Positions 28,742 through 37,648 of a stretch of DNA of 64,000 bases are shown one piece after another; within the stretch, counting starts at the first letter, position 1; every line of letters starts with the position of its first letter. The notes under the pieces were generated by a model. It was not told where the DNA came from. It ran no database searches and was given only the letters and a program-made list of their open reading frames with translations. The DNA lies in the NCBI RefSeq assembly GCF_014191355.1, contig NZ_JACHWM010000002.1, positions 372,001 through 436,000 of the forward strand, read 5' to 3'. This DNA comes from Methylobacterium sp. R2-1 (GTDB lineage: Bacteria; Pseudomonadota; Alphaproteobacteria; Rhizobiales; Beijerinckiaceae). A program made the position numbers and the translations under genes.

Positions 28742-31700
28742 ATGCACCTGATCCGCCTCGATACGATCTCCCTCGACGAGGGCGAGGCGGCGGTCGATCT
28801 CGGCCAGACGCCGGGCGAGATCGTTTTCTTGTCATTTACGGACACCGACCTCGCGACCGTCGCGCGGGCACATGCGGACGAGCCCGGCCTGCCCTCCCTG
28901 CGGCTCGCCAAGCTGGCGCAACTGCGCCATCCGATGTCGGTCGATCTCTACGTCGAGGCGGTGATCGCCCGCGCCAAGGTCTGCGTGATCCGCTGCCTCG
29001 GCGGGCTCGATTACTGGCGCTACGGCATCGAGCGCGCGGCGGTGGCGGCACGGGCGCAGGGCGTCAAGCTCGCGGTTTTGCCCGGCGATGACCGTCCGGA
29101 CCCGCGCCTCGACACCTTCTCGACCCTGCCGCCGGAGACCTGCACCCGCCTCGACGCCTATTTTCGCGCGGGGGGGCCGGAGAACCTCAAGAACCTGTTG
29201 CGCTGTCTCGCGATGGAGGCGGGCGCTGCCTTCGAACCGGAGCCCCCGAAGGCGCTGCCGCGCGGCTTCGCGTGGTGCCCCGGCTGCGGACCGCTCCCGA
29301 TCGAGGCGGCGATGCAGGCCGCCGGGCCGGGGCCGCTGACGCTTCTGCTGGTCTATCGCTCCGCGGTGCTCTCAGGTGAGACAGCACCGGCCGTGCACCT
29401 CGCCGCCGCTCTCGCCGCGCGCGGCATCGGCTGCGTCACGCTCGCGGTGTCGAGCCTGAAGGACCCGGAGGCGGTCACCGTCTTGCGCGCGGCGCTCAGG
29501 CAGCGCCGGCCCGACATCGTGCTCGCGGCCACCGCCTTCTCCGCTCGTGACGATGCCGGCTTCGTGCTCGACGCCGCCGACTGCCCCGTGCTCCAGGCTT
29601 ACACGATCGGCGCCCCGCGCGCCGCTTGGGCCGCTTCGGGCCGCGGCATGAACGCATCCGACCTCGCCATGCAGGTGGCGCTGCCGGAATTCGATGGACG
29701 GCTCTCGGGCTTCCCGATCTCCTTCAAGGAGGAGGCCGAGGCGGTCGAGGGTTTCTCGGAGCGTCGCGCTGTACCCGATCCCGTCGGCATCGCCGCGCTC
29801 GCTGAGCGTGCCGCCGCCTGGATCCGTCTGCGAGGAACGCCGCGCGGAAAACGCCGGCTGGCGATGGTGCTGTCCGATTATCCCGCCCGCGGTGGTCGCG
29901 CGGGCTACGCGGTCGGCCTCGACACGCCTTCGAGCGCCCGCGCCATCGCTGCCGATCTCGCTGCAGCGGGGTTTGCCGCGGGCGCACTGCCGGAGGCGGG
30001 CGCGCTGATGGCGGCGCTGACGGACGGCGAGCCGGGCTTTTCGGTATCGCTGGCCGACTACATGGCTTGGTTCGAGCGGCTGCCGGACGAGCGCCGGGCG
30101 GACCTGACGGAGCGCTGGGGCGCGCCGGAGGACGATCCGCTCTGCCGCAATGGGGGGTTCCGGTTCCGGATGGTGCACACCGGCGCCGCGCACGAGTCTG
30201 ATGGCTGCGAAAATCTCACCCTCTTCCTGCAGCCCGACCGCGGCCGCACCGCCGACCGCAAGGCCGGCTACCACGACCCCGACGAGCCGCCGACCCACGC
30301 CTACCTCGCCTTCTACCTGGGCGTTCGAAAAAAATTCGACGCGCTGATCCATCTCGGCACCCACGGCACCACCGAGTGGCTGCCGGGCAAGGCGGTGGCG
30401 CTCTCAGCCCATTGCTGGCCGGCGCTGGCCGTCGGGGCGCTGCCGGTGGTCTATCCCTTCATCGTCGATGATCCCGGCGAGGCCGCACCGCTGAAGCGCC
30501 GGCTCGGCGGGATCGCGCTGGGCCATCTCACGCCCACTGTCGAGGCCGCCGGGCTGACGCCCGAGGCGGCGGCGCTCCGCGAACTCGTCGAGGAATACGC
30601 CGCCGCGAGCGTGCTCGATCCGCGCCGGGCCGGGCTGATCGCCACGGCGATCCTCGACGAGGCCGCTTCGGCCGGCCTGCTCGAAGGGGCGGGCGTCGAT
30701 GGCGACACGCCGATGGCCGACGCGCTGACGGCACTCGACGCGCATCTGTGCGACCTCGGCGAGACCCCCTTTCGCGATGGCCTGCACGTGTTCGGCCGCG
30801 CCCCCGCCGATGCCCCTGAGCCGGTCCGCGCGAGTGCCGAGGCCGAGCGCGCCGCGCTGGTCGCCGCCCTCGACGGCCGCTTCATCGCTCCGGGCCCCGC
30901 CGGTTCGCCCTCGCGCGGGCGCCTGGACGTGATGCCGACCGGCCGCAACCTGACGACCCTCGACCCGCGCGCCCTGCCCACCCGCGCCGCGACGATGCTC
31001 GGAGCCAAGGCGGCGGAGGCGGTGGTGCGCCGCTACCTTCAGGACGAGGGCGAGTACCCGGCCCGCATCGTCATGGATCTCTGGGCTTCGCCGACGCTCC
31101 GCACCGGGGGCGAGGACGTAGCACACGCCCTTGCACTGATGGGCGTTCGCCCGGTCTGGGACCACGCCTCGACCCGCGTCACCGGCTTCGAGGTGCTGCC
31201 GCTGGCCCTCCTCGACCGGCCGCGTATCGATGTGACCTGCCGCGTCTCCGGCGCATTTCGCGATACGTTTCCCGAGACGCTGGCGCTGCTCGACCGCGCC
31301 GCCCGCGCCGTCGCCGCCCGCGAGGAGGAGGACGAGGAGAATCCGCTCGCCGCCGCCCGGCGCCGAGGCGAATCCGCCGCCCGCATCTACGGCGCGGCGC
31401 CCGGCCGCTACGGCGCGGGCGCGGCCGAGACCGCGCTCGACGGCGCCTGGGAGGGCCGGACCGACCTCGGCACCGCCTATCTCGCCGCTACGACCCATGC
31501 CTACGGCGACACGGAAGCGCCGGACGCGGATTTCGCTGCCCGCGTCGCCGCAGCGGACGCCTATGTCCACGCCTTCGATGTCGCCGAGCGCGACCTGCTG
31601 GACGGCGACGCGGCCGCCGACGCCATGGGCGGTTTCTTTGCCGCCGCATCCGGGAATGGAAGGACGCCTGCCCTCTACAGCCTCGACGTCTCGAACCCGG

Positions 31701-32059
31701 AGGCGCCGCGCACCCGCACCGCCCGCGAGGATGTCGCCCGGCTGATCCGTGGCCGGCTCGGCCATCCGCGCTGGATCGCGGCGCAACTGCGCCACGGCTA
31801 CCGCGGCGCGCAGGAATTCGCGCAAGGGATCGACGCGGTGTTCGTGCTCGCCGCCGCGACGGACGCCGTGACGAGCGCCGATCTCGACCGGCTCTACGGC
31901 GCCTGGATTGCCGACCCCGAGACCTTCGAGGCCTTGAAGGCGGCCAATCCGGAGGTGACCCGCGCCATCCTCGAGCGCTTCGACGCGTTGCGTGCCCGCG
32001 GCCTGTGGCAGAGCCGGCGCAACGCCGCTCCTGCCGACGCCCTGCTGGCCGCCGAATGA
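28742..32059 (+). CDS. cobN: Aerobic cobaltochelatase subunit CobN
   Basis: CobN is the large, corrin-binding subunit of the ATP-dependent CobNST chelatase that inserts Co(II) into hydrogenobyrinic acid a,c-diamide. The 1105-residue product has the size of the subfamily and its landmarks: DYWRYGIERAA near 85, a GTHGTTEWLPGKAVALS region near residue 540, the AFYLGVRKKFDALIHLGTHG core, and GRNLTTLDPRALPT and MDLWASPTLRTGGEDVAHAL further on. It begins 13 bases after the DUF4349 gene and its stop overlaps the cobG start. CobS and CobT, the AAA+ partners, are not in the window. Confidence 0.96.
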   Translation: MHLIRLDTISLDEGEAAVDLGQTPGEIVFLSFTDTDLATVARAHADEPGLPSLRLAKLAQLRHPMSVDLYVEAVIARAKVCVIRCLGGLDYWRYGIERAAVAARAQGVKLAVLPGDDRPDPRLDTFSTLPPETCTRLDAYFRAGGPENLKNLLRCLAMEAGAAFEPEPPKALPRGFAWCPGCGPLPIEAAMQAAGPGPLTLLLVYRSAVLSGETAPAVHLAAALAARGIGCVTLAVSSLKDPEAVTVLRAALRQRRPDIVLAATAFSARDDAGFVLDAADCPVLQAYTIGAPRAAWAASGRGMNASDLAMQVALPEFDGRLSGFPISFKEEAEAVEGFSERRAVPDPVGIAALAERAAAWIRLRGTPRGKRRLAMVLSDYPARGGRAGYAVGLDTPSSARAIAADLAAAGFAAGALPEAGALMAALTDGEPGFSVSLADYMAWFERLPDERRADLTERWGAPEDDPLCRNGGFRFRMVHTGAAHESDGCENLTLFLQPDRGRTADRKAGYHDPDEPPTHAYLAFYLGVRKKFDALIHLGTHGTTEWLPGKAVALSAHCWPALAVGALPVVYPFIVDDPGEAAPLKRRLGGIALGHLTPTVEAAGLTPEAAALRELVEEYAAASVLDPRRAGLIATAILDEAASAGLLEGAGVDGDTPMADALTALDAHLCDLGETPFRDGLHVFGRAPADAPEPVRASAEAERAALVAALDGRFIAPGPAGSPSRGRLDVMPTGRNLTTLDPRALPTRAATMLGAKAAEAVVRRYLQDEGEYPARIVMDLWASPTLRTGGEDVAHALALMGVRPVWDHASTRVTGFEVLPLALLDRPRIDVTCRVSGAFRDTFPETLALLDRAARAVAAREEEDEENPLAAARRRGESAARIYGAAPGRYGAGAAETALDGAWEGRTDLGTAYLAATTHAYGDTEAPDADFAARVAAADAYVHAFDVAERDLLDGDAAADAMGGFFAAASGNGRTPALYSLDVSNPEAPRTRTAREDVARLIRGRLGHPRWIAAQLRHGYRGAQEFAQGIDAVFVLAAATDAVTSADLDRLYGAWIADPETFEALKAANPEVTRAILERFDALRARGLWQSRRNAAPADALLAAE

Positions 32060-33360
32060 GCCCCCGCCGCCTCCTGCCCGAGGGCGCCCGCCGCGGCTGG
32101 TGCCCCTCGCTCGCCCGGCCGATGCCGACCGGCGACGGGCTGCTCGCCCGCATCCACCCGCCGCTCGGGCGCCTGACGCCTTCGCAGTTGCGCGCGGTGG
32201 CGGACGGCGCGCGGGCTCACGGCAACGGCCATATCGACGTGACCGCCCGCGGCAACCTCCAGATTCGCGGCGTCAGCGAGGCGAGCGCGCCGCGTCTCGC
32301 CTGCGCCCTGGCGGAAGCGGGACTCGGCGATACCCGCGACGATGGCGGCCCGCAGCGCCTGACGCTGACGGCGCCGCTCGCCGGCCTCGATCCGGCGGAG
32401 CAGATCGACGTGCCGGCGCTCGCCCGTGCCGTGGAGATCGCCGGCCGCGCCGTGCCGCGCCTGCCGGCCAAGACGCTGGTGGCGATCGACGGTCGCGGAG
32501 CCCATGGCCTCGGCGCGGTCGAGGCCGACTTTTTTCTGTTTGCCGAGGGGCCCGGGCAGGTGGCCTTCGGGCTCACCGGTGAAAGCGGCCCGCTGCGCTG
32601 CGGCCTGCTGCCGGAGCGTCAGGCGGCCGGAGCGCTCGGCCTTGCGCTGATGGCCTTCGCCGAGATCGGCGGACGCCGGATGCGCGATCTCGATCCGCAC
32701 CAGCGGGCCGTGATCGCGGCGGTGGCGGGCTTCTTTCCGTTCGAGCCGACGCCGCTCGCACCCGCTCCGGCCCCTGCCACCCCGGGGCTCACCGCCTTGA
32801 GCGGAGAGACCTCGGCGCTCCTCGTGCAGGCGCCATTCGGCCGCTGCACCGCGAGCCGGCTGGAGCAGATGGCCCACCTCGCCGAGGGTGCGGAAGTACG
32901 GTTGAGTGCGGAGCGCGGCTTCGCACTCGTCGCCTCCTCCCGTCGGGCCGCCGCACTTCAGGCGGAACTGGCGCGGGCCGGCTTCATCGTGGCGCCGGGC
33001 GATCCGCGCCGCAGGGTTGCCGCCTGCCCCGGCGCACCGGCCTGCCGCTCCGGCACCACGCCGGTGCCCGACCACGCCGCACAACTGGCGCAGGCGCTGG
33101 CCCCGTTGGCCGGGCTCGACGTCTCCGCTCGGATCACCGTGCACGTCTCGGGTTGCGCCAAGGGCTGCGCCCATCCGGGCCCCGCCGACCTCACCCTGGT
33201 CGGGCGCGAGGGCGCCTACGACGTGGTGCTCGCGGGCTCCCCCTCTGCCGAGCCGGCAACGCGTCTCGCTTTCGAGGCGGCGCTGGACCGGATAAGGAAG
33301 GCCGCAGCCGCCGGGCTTCCGGCGCTGGACCCCGTGTTTCAGGACGACGTGCCAGGATAA
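32056..33360 (+). CDS. cobG: Precorrin-3B synthase CobG
   Basis: CobG is the oxygen-using Fe-S enzyme that hydroxylates precorrin-3A at C20 and forms the gamma-lactone before ring contraction, the hallmark of the aerobic route. The 434-residue protein has the sulfite/nitrite-reductase-like duplicated ferredoxin fold and the cluster motif C-x5-C (C324, C330) plus C-x3-C (C367, C371). The ATG overlaps the cobN stop (ATGA). Its presence, together with CobN, shows that the pathway here is the late-cobalt-insertion, oxygen-dependent one. Confidence 0.93.
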   Translation: MSPRRLLPEGARRGWCPSLARPMPTGDGLLARIHPPLGRLTPSQLRAVADGARAHGNGHIDVTARGNLQIRGVSEASAPRLACALAEAGLGDTRDDGGPQRLTLTAPLAGLDPAEQIDVPALARAVEIAGRAVPRLPAKTLVAIDGRGAHGLGAVEADFFLFAEGPGQVAFGLTGESGPLRCGLLPERQAAGALGLALMAFAEIGGRRMRDLDPHQRAVIAAVAGFFPFEPTPLAPAPAPATPGLTALSGETSALLVQAPFGRCTASRLEQMAHLAEGAEVRLSAERGFALVASSRRAAALQAELARAGFIVAPGDPRRRVAACPGAPACRSGTTPVPDHAAQLAQALAPLAGLDVSARITVHVSGCAKGCAHPGPADLTLVGREGAYDVVLAGSPSAEPATRLAFEAALDRIRKAAAAGLPALDPVFQDDVPG

Positions 33361-33366
33361 CGTGCG

Positions 33367-33999
33367 ATGAGTGCCCGCCACGACTACATCCGCGACGGCG
33401 GCGCGATCTACGCGCGCTCCTTCGCGATGATCCGCGCCGAATCCGATCTCGCCCGCTGGTCCGGCGCGGCCGAGCGCGTGGTCGTTCGGATGATCCATGC
33501 CTGCGGCATGACCGATCTGCCGAAGGACGTGGAGATGTCGCAAGACTTCGCCGTAGCCGGCGAAGCGGCGCTGAAGGCCGGCGCACCGATTTTGTGCGAT
33601 GTGCGCATGGTCGCCGACGGCGTCACCCGCGCCCGGCTGCCGGCCAGGAACGAAGTGGTCTGCACCCTCGGCGACCCCCGCGTGCCGGCCCTCGCTGCCG
33701 AGATGGGCACCACCCGCTCTGCCGCCGCGATGGAATTGTGGCGGGAAAAGCTGCCCGGCAGCGTCGTCGCCGTCGGCAACGCGCCCACCGCCCTGTTCCG
33801 CCTGCTCGAACTGCTGGACGAGGGCGTTGCGCCCCCGGCGGCGGTGATCGGCATCCCCGTGGGCTTCGTCGGCGCGGCAGAATCCAAGGAGGCTCTGGCG
33901 CGGGATGGGCGTGTGCCCTTCGTCGTGGTCCATGGCCGCCGTGGCGGTAGCGCCATGACGGCGGCTGCCGTCAACGCGCTGGCAAACGAGATCGAGTGA
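33367..33999 (+). CDS. cobH: Precorrin-8X methylmutase
   Basis: CobH moves the C11 methyl group of precorrin-8X to C12, yielding hydrogenobyrinic acid. The 210-residue protein is of typical length; the catalytic His is H44 in RMIHACGM, and the ILCDVRMVADGV and IGIPVGFVGAAESKEAL segments line the substrate pocket of the family. It starts 6 bases after cobG and its stop overlaps the cobI start. The step it catalyses lies after those of CobK and CobL, whose genes are not in the window. Confidence 0.97.
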   Translation: MSARHDYIRDGGAIYARSFAMIRAESDLARWSGAAERVVVRMIHACGMTDLPKDVEMSQDFAVAGEAALKAGAPILCDVRMVADGVTRARLPARNEVVCTLGDPRVPALAAEMGTTRSAAAMELWREKLPGSVVAVGNAPTALFRLLELLDEGVAPPAAVIGIPVGFVGAAESKEALARDGRVPFVVVHGRRGGSAMTAAAVNALANEIE

Positions 34000-34796
34000 T
34001 GGAGGGGAGCGTGCGCATCGACGCCCCGGTCGAGACCACGGACGGCGCGGGCGAGACCCCCGTCGCGGCCAGAACCGGTACGCTCTACGGCGTCGGCATG
34101 GGGCCGGGCGATCCGGACTTCCTCACCGTGAAGGCGATGCGGGTGCTGGAGCACGCCCCCGTGCTCGTCCACTTCTGCAAGCGGGGCAAGCGCGGCAACG
34201 CCCGCACCATCGCCGACGCGGTGCTATGCGATCCGACCCGCGAGTTTCCGCTGGCCTATCCCTACACCACCGAGCTTCACCCCGATCATCCGGAATACGT
34301 CGCGGCGCTGGCCGGCTTCTACGACGAGGCGGCGGGACGGCTCGCCGACCATCTCGATGCGGGTCGCGACGTGGCGATCCTGTCGGAGGGCGACCCCTTC
34401 TTCTACGGCTCGTTCATGCATCTGTGGCGGCGCCTGAAGGATCGGTTCCCCGTCGAGGTGATTCCCGGCGTCACCGGCATGTCCGGCTGCTGGACGCGGG
34501 CCGGCACACCGATCACCTGGGGCGACGACGTGCTCACCATCCTGCCGGCGACGCTGCCGCGCGAAGCTCTGGTGGAGCGGCTGAAGGGCACGGATGCCGC
34601 CGTCATCATGAAGCTTGGGCGCCACCTGCCGAAGGTGCGCAGCGTGCTCGCCGAGACCGGCTTTCTCGCCCGCGCGGTCTATGTCGAGCGCGGCACCATG
34701 GCCGGCGAGCGGGTCGTGCCGCTGGCCGAGAAGGAGGACGATGGCGCGCCCTACTTCTCCATGGTGCTGGTGCCGGGCGAGGGCCGCCGCCCGTGA
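33999..34796 (+). CDS. cobI: Precorrin-2 C20-methyltransferase
   Basis: CobI adds the C20 methyl group to precorrin-2 from S-adenosylmethionine. The 265-residue protein begins its SAM-dependent tetrapyrrole methylase domain at YGVGMGPGDPDFLT (GVGMGPGDP 31-39), with the second SAM motif LSEGDPFFYGSF and the EVIPGVTGMSG segment. The ATG at 33999 shares its A with the cobH stop; a GTG one codon upstream is also possible. The N-terminal 28 residues are an extra tail. The product feeds CobG once further methylation is complete. Confidence 0.95.
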   Translation: MEGSVRIDAPVETTDGAGETPVAARTGTLYGVGMGPGDPDFLTVKAMRVLEHAPVLVHFCKRGKRGNARTIADAVLCDPTREFPLAYPYTTELHPDHPEYVAALAGFYDEAAGRLADHLDAGRDVAILSEGDPFFYGSFMHLWRRLKDRFPVEVIPGVTGMSGCWTRAGTPITWGDDVLTILPATLPREALVERLKGTDAAVIMKLGRHLPKVRSVLAETGFLARAVYVERGTMAGERVVPLAEKEDDGAPYFSMVLVPGEGRRP

Positions 34797-35554
34797 GCGA
34801 GTCAGGGAGCGTCACGATCATCGGCCTCGGGCCGGGTGATCCGCGCCTGCTCACCGAATCGGCCCGCGCCGCCCTCGACCGGGCGCAGGACCTGATCGGC
34901 TACATCCCCTACGTCGCCCGCGTGCCGGAGCGCGAGGGACTGATCCGCCACGCCAGCGACAACCGCGTCGAGGTCGACCGCGCCCGCCACGCGCTCGAAC
35001 TCGCGATGTCCGGCCGGCACGTCGCCGTCGTGTCCGGCGGCGATCCCGGCGTGTTCGCCATGGCCGCGGCCTTGTTCGAGGCGGTGGAGCAGGGCCCGAC
35101 GGCGTGGCGCGACCTCGACATCCGGGTCGAGCCCGGCATCACCGCGATGCTGGCCGCAGCGGCCCGCCTCGGCGCGCCGCTGGGGGGCGATTTCTGCGCG
35201 ATCTCGCTCTCGGACAACCTCAAGCCCTGGGAGGTCGTGACTGCCCGGCTGGAGGCGGTGTTGCGGGCGGGCTTGAGCGTTGCCCTCTACAATCCGATCT
35301 CGTCCATGCGGCCGTGGCAGCTCGGCCGGGCGCTGGCGCTCGCCGCCGAGATCCTGCCCGCGACGACCCCCGTCATTTTCGCCCGCGCCGTGACCCGGCC
35401 GGATGAATCGCTGCGGGTGCTGACCCTGGACGAAGCCCGCACCGCGCCGGCCGATATGGCGACCATGATCATCATCGGCGCACCGACGACCCGGGTGATC
35501 GAGCGGGATGGAAGGCCGCCCTTCGTCTACACGCCGCGGAGTGTGCCGCTCTGA
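34793..35554 (+). CDS. cobJ: Precorrin-3B C17-methyltransferase
   Basis: CobJ methylates C17 and drives ring contraction of precorrin-3B to precorrin-4. The 253-residue protein has IIGLGPGDPRLLT at the N-terminus, SGGDPGVFAMAAALFE, and the family-specific GGDFCAISLSDNLKPWEV and ALYNPISSMRPWQL stretches. It starts with GTG overlapping the cobI stop (GTGA). It is the last cob gene here; cobK, cobL, cobM and cobB must be elsewhere if the route is complete. No clear terminator follows. Confidence 0.95.
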   Translation: MSESGSVTIIGLGPGDPRLLTESARAALDRAQDLIGYIPYVARVPEREGLIRHASDNRVEVDRARHALELAMSGRHVAVVSGGDPGVFAMAAALFEAVEQGPTAWRDLDIRVEPGITAMLAAAARLGAPLGGDFCAISLSDNLKPWEVVTARLEAVLRAGLSVALYNPISSMRPWQLGRALALAAEILPATTPVIFARAVTRPDESLRVLTLDEARTAPADMATMIIIGAPTTRVIERDGRPPFVYTPRSVPL

Positions 35555-35640
35555 GGCGGATGCCTCCGCAGCGCGTTCCTTCAATCGAAGCGTGGGCCGA
35601 TCCGAGGTTCAAGCCCCCCGCGACCGGCACGTCCCAAGCT

Positions 35641-35721
35641 TTAGAACACGTTGAAGAACCACAGCAGAAGAATGATCGGCAGAGGAATGCCGATCAGCCA
35701 GAGAAGTCCACCTTTGAGCAT
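35641..35721 (-). CDS. 26-residue membrane peptide
   Basis: A tiny gene with ATG at 35721 and TAA at 35641 encodes MLKGGLLWLIGIPLPIILLL plus six more residues (WFFNVF), almost entirely hydrophobic, so a single membrane segment. Support for its reality is a strong ribosome site, GGGAGA, with suitable spacing on the minus strand and a compact hydrophobic design with a short basic-turn start. I recall similar short LLW-IG-P-PIILLLWFF peptides in related genomes but cannot check. Function unknown. It points towards cobJ, so the two are convergent. Confidence 0.65.
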   Translation of the reverse strand: MLKGGLLWLIGIPLPIILLLWFFNVF

Positions 35722-35911
35722 CGTTCTGTCTCCCGTGTGATGGAGGCGGTGACGTGCACTCCTTGGGTGATCTACCGATGAGGCCCGGTGAGCGTTCCTG
35801 TTCTGTGTAAAAATTCATAATTGGGCTCTCTGGGATGCGGATGTGTGCATCGCACGGGCTTGCATCGGGAGACCAAATTCCTGATAGACGGCTCTAATAG
35901 GAATTTATAGG

Positions 35912-35940
35912 TTGACATCGCGACGCTCCTCGTGTAGGTA
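35912..35940 (+). promoter_or_regulatory. Possible promoter ahead of the GTA cluster
   Basis: TTGACA at 35912-35917 is a perfect -35 box; 17 bases on, TAGGTA at 35935 is a poor -10. The surrounding 35722-35977 is locally AT-richer than the rest of the window and holds no supported gene. It is the natural place for a promoter of the structural cluster. Confidence 0.35.
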
Positions 35941-35977
35941 AAGGGCACGCTCGAGAAGTGTGGATGGAGACATTGCG

Positions 35978-36406
35978 ATGCCGGACCCCTCCGAGCCAAG
36001 CGGTGAACCGGCGCCGAGCGTCCCTTCGAGACCAAGCCCCAAGACAATCCGTAAGCGTGCGCCGGATGCCAAGCGGCTGCGGGCGCAGTTGCGCGCCCAT
36101 ATCGAGCGGCAGATCGCGCGCTTCGATGCCGCTCTCGATATCGAGGCGCCGCCCGCCGGGTTCGATTCCGGAAAGGTGCTGCGTGATCTCGGCGGCCTGA
36201 AGAATTTGCTCGACGACATGAAGGCGGCTGACCGGGCCGCGCGGGACGGAGGGACGGATGCCGCGGCTGGCCGAGCCTCCCTGTCCGCCGCCGATCTCGT
36301 GGCGATGCGCGCGGATATCGCGCGCCGCTATGCTGCATTCGCGGCGACGGAGCCAGACGACAGCGTTCTTGACCCGGCTCTCGCAGAACCATCTGCGCCT
36401 GCTTGA
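35978..36406 (+). CDS. GTA g1-like protein (small terminase candidate)
   Basis: A 142-residue protein with a disordered, Pro/Ser-rich N-terminus (about 1-30), a helical part starting KRLRAQLRAHIERQIARFDA, and a low-complexity Ala-rich tail. Its place directly before the large terminase matches g1 of the Rhodobacter capsulatus GTA, whose product acts as a small terminase subunit; similarity beyond position and helical character is weak. The ATG at 35978 follows GGATGGAGAC, a good ribosome site; earlier in-frame starts lack one. Its 3' end overlaps the terminase frame by 77 bases. Confidence 0.6.
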   Translation: MPDPSEPSGEPAPSVPSRPSPKTIRKRAPDAKRLRAQLRAHIERQIARFDAALDIEAPPAGFDSGKVLRDLGGLKNLLDDMKAADRAARDGGTDAAAGRASLSAADLVAMRADIARRYAAFAATEPDDSVLDPALAEPSAPA

Positions 36407-37634
36407 GGCCGACTGGCTTCACCGCGCGCGGCACGACCAGCTTCCGCCACCGGGAGATTGGACGACTTGGGCCGTAATCGGCGGGCGCGGCTCCGGAAAA
36501 ATCCGGACCGGTGCCGAGTGGGTGCGCGGCCTCGCCCACGGCGATCCGGTCTTTTCGCAGGCGCCCGTCGAACGGATCGCGCACGTCGGCGAGACCTTCG
36601 CCGACGTGCGCGACGTGATGATCGAGGGCCCGTCCGGCCTCCTCGCCCTGCCGCGGCTCGGCGGCGCGCCGCCGGTCTGGCAACCGTCGCGGCGGCGGGT
36701 GGTGTTCGGCAACGGCGCGGTGGCGCTCGCCTTCTCGGCTGAGGAACCTGATTCTCTGCGCGGCCCGCAATTCGGCGCCGTGTGGTCCGACGAGGTCGCC
36801 AAGTGGCGCGAGGCCGAGGCCACCTACGACATGATCCAGTTCGGCCTGCGGCTCGGGCACCATCCGCGCGGCCTCGTTACAACGACGCCGCGCCCGGTGC
36901 CGTTGATCCGCCGACTGCTCGCCGATCCGCGCACGGTCGTGACGCGCTCGCGCACCGCCGACAACGCGGAAAACCTCGCGCCGAGTTTTTTGGAGGACGT
37001 GGTCGGCCGCTATGCCGGAACCCGCCTCGGGCGACAGGAACTCGACGGCGAATTGATCGAGGACCGGCCGGACGCGCTCTGGACCCGTAACGCCATCGAG
37101 CAAGCGCGCGTCCGCGAGGCGCCGCCGCTGCAGCGCATCGCCGTCGCGGTCGATCCGCCGGCCTCATCCCGTGTCGGAGCCGACGCCTGCGGCATCGTCG
37201 CGGCCGGGCTCGCGGCCGACGGAACCGCCTACGTGCTGGCCGATGCGACCCTGGAACAGGCCGTACCCGCGGTCTGGGCGCGGGCGGCGCTGGCTTTGTA
37301 CCACCGCCTTGAGGCCGATGTACTGGTGGCCGAGGTCAACCAGGGTGGCGAGATGGTCATCGCGGTGTTGGCCGAGAGCGATCCGAGCGTGCCTGTCGCG
37401 ACGGTGCGGGCAACGCGGGGCAAGCTGCTGCGGGCCGAGCCGGTTTCGCTGCTCTACGCCCAGAGACGCGTCCGCCATGTCGGTCCGTTGCCGGCGCTGG
37501 AGGACGAGATGTGCGTCTTCGGTCCCGGCGGTTTGCCAGGAGGAGGCTCGCCGGATCGTCTCGATGCGCTGGTCTGGGCGCTCACGCATCTGATGCTCGC
37601 GCCATCGTCGGAGCCGCGTATCCGCCGGCTCTGA
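36330..37634 (+). CDS. GTA large terminase with altered Walker A motif
   Basis: The large terminase (g2) packages DNA with an N-terminal ATPase and cuts it with a C-terminal RNase H-like nuclease. The nuclease acidic residues (VAVDPP, VAEVNQGG, LDALVWA) and Walker B VWSDE (151-155) are intact. The Walker A loop reads GGRGSGKI (51-58): Ile 58, codon ATC at 36501, stands where Thr or Ser normally binds the Mg-nucleotide. The adjoining GAEWV context is otherwise canonical. I use the ATG at 36330; TTG at 36369 is an alternative closer to where similarity begins. Length (434) is normal for GTA terminases, so only this residue looks defective. Confidence 0.9.
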   Translation: MLHSRRRSQTTAFLTRLSQNHLRLLEADWLHRARHDQLPPPGDWTTWAVIGGRGSGKIRTGAEWVRGLAHGDPVFSQAPVERIAHVGETFADVRDVMIEGPSGLLALPRLGGAPPVWQPSRRRVVFGNGAVALAFSAEEPDSLRGPQFGAVWSDEVAKWREAEATYDMIQFGLRLGHHPRGLVTTTPRPVPLIRRLLADPRTVVTRSRTADNAENLAPSFLEDVVGRYAGTRLGRQELDGELIEDRPDALWTRNAIEQARVREAPPLQRIAVAVDPPASSRVGADACGIVAAGLAADGTAYVLADATLEQAVPAVWARAALALYHRLEADVLVAEVNQGGEMVIAVLAESDPSVPVATVRATRGKLLRAEPVSLLYAQRRVRHVGPLPALEDEMCVFGPGGLPGGGSPDRLDALVWALTHLMLAPSSEPRIRRL

Positions 37635-37648
37635 CGGCGCGCGCGGTT

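Noticed and set aside
36330..37634. Calling the terminase a pseudogene
   Set aside because: The frame is full length with intact Walker B and nuclease residues; one substitution is not enough evidence of decay.
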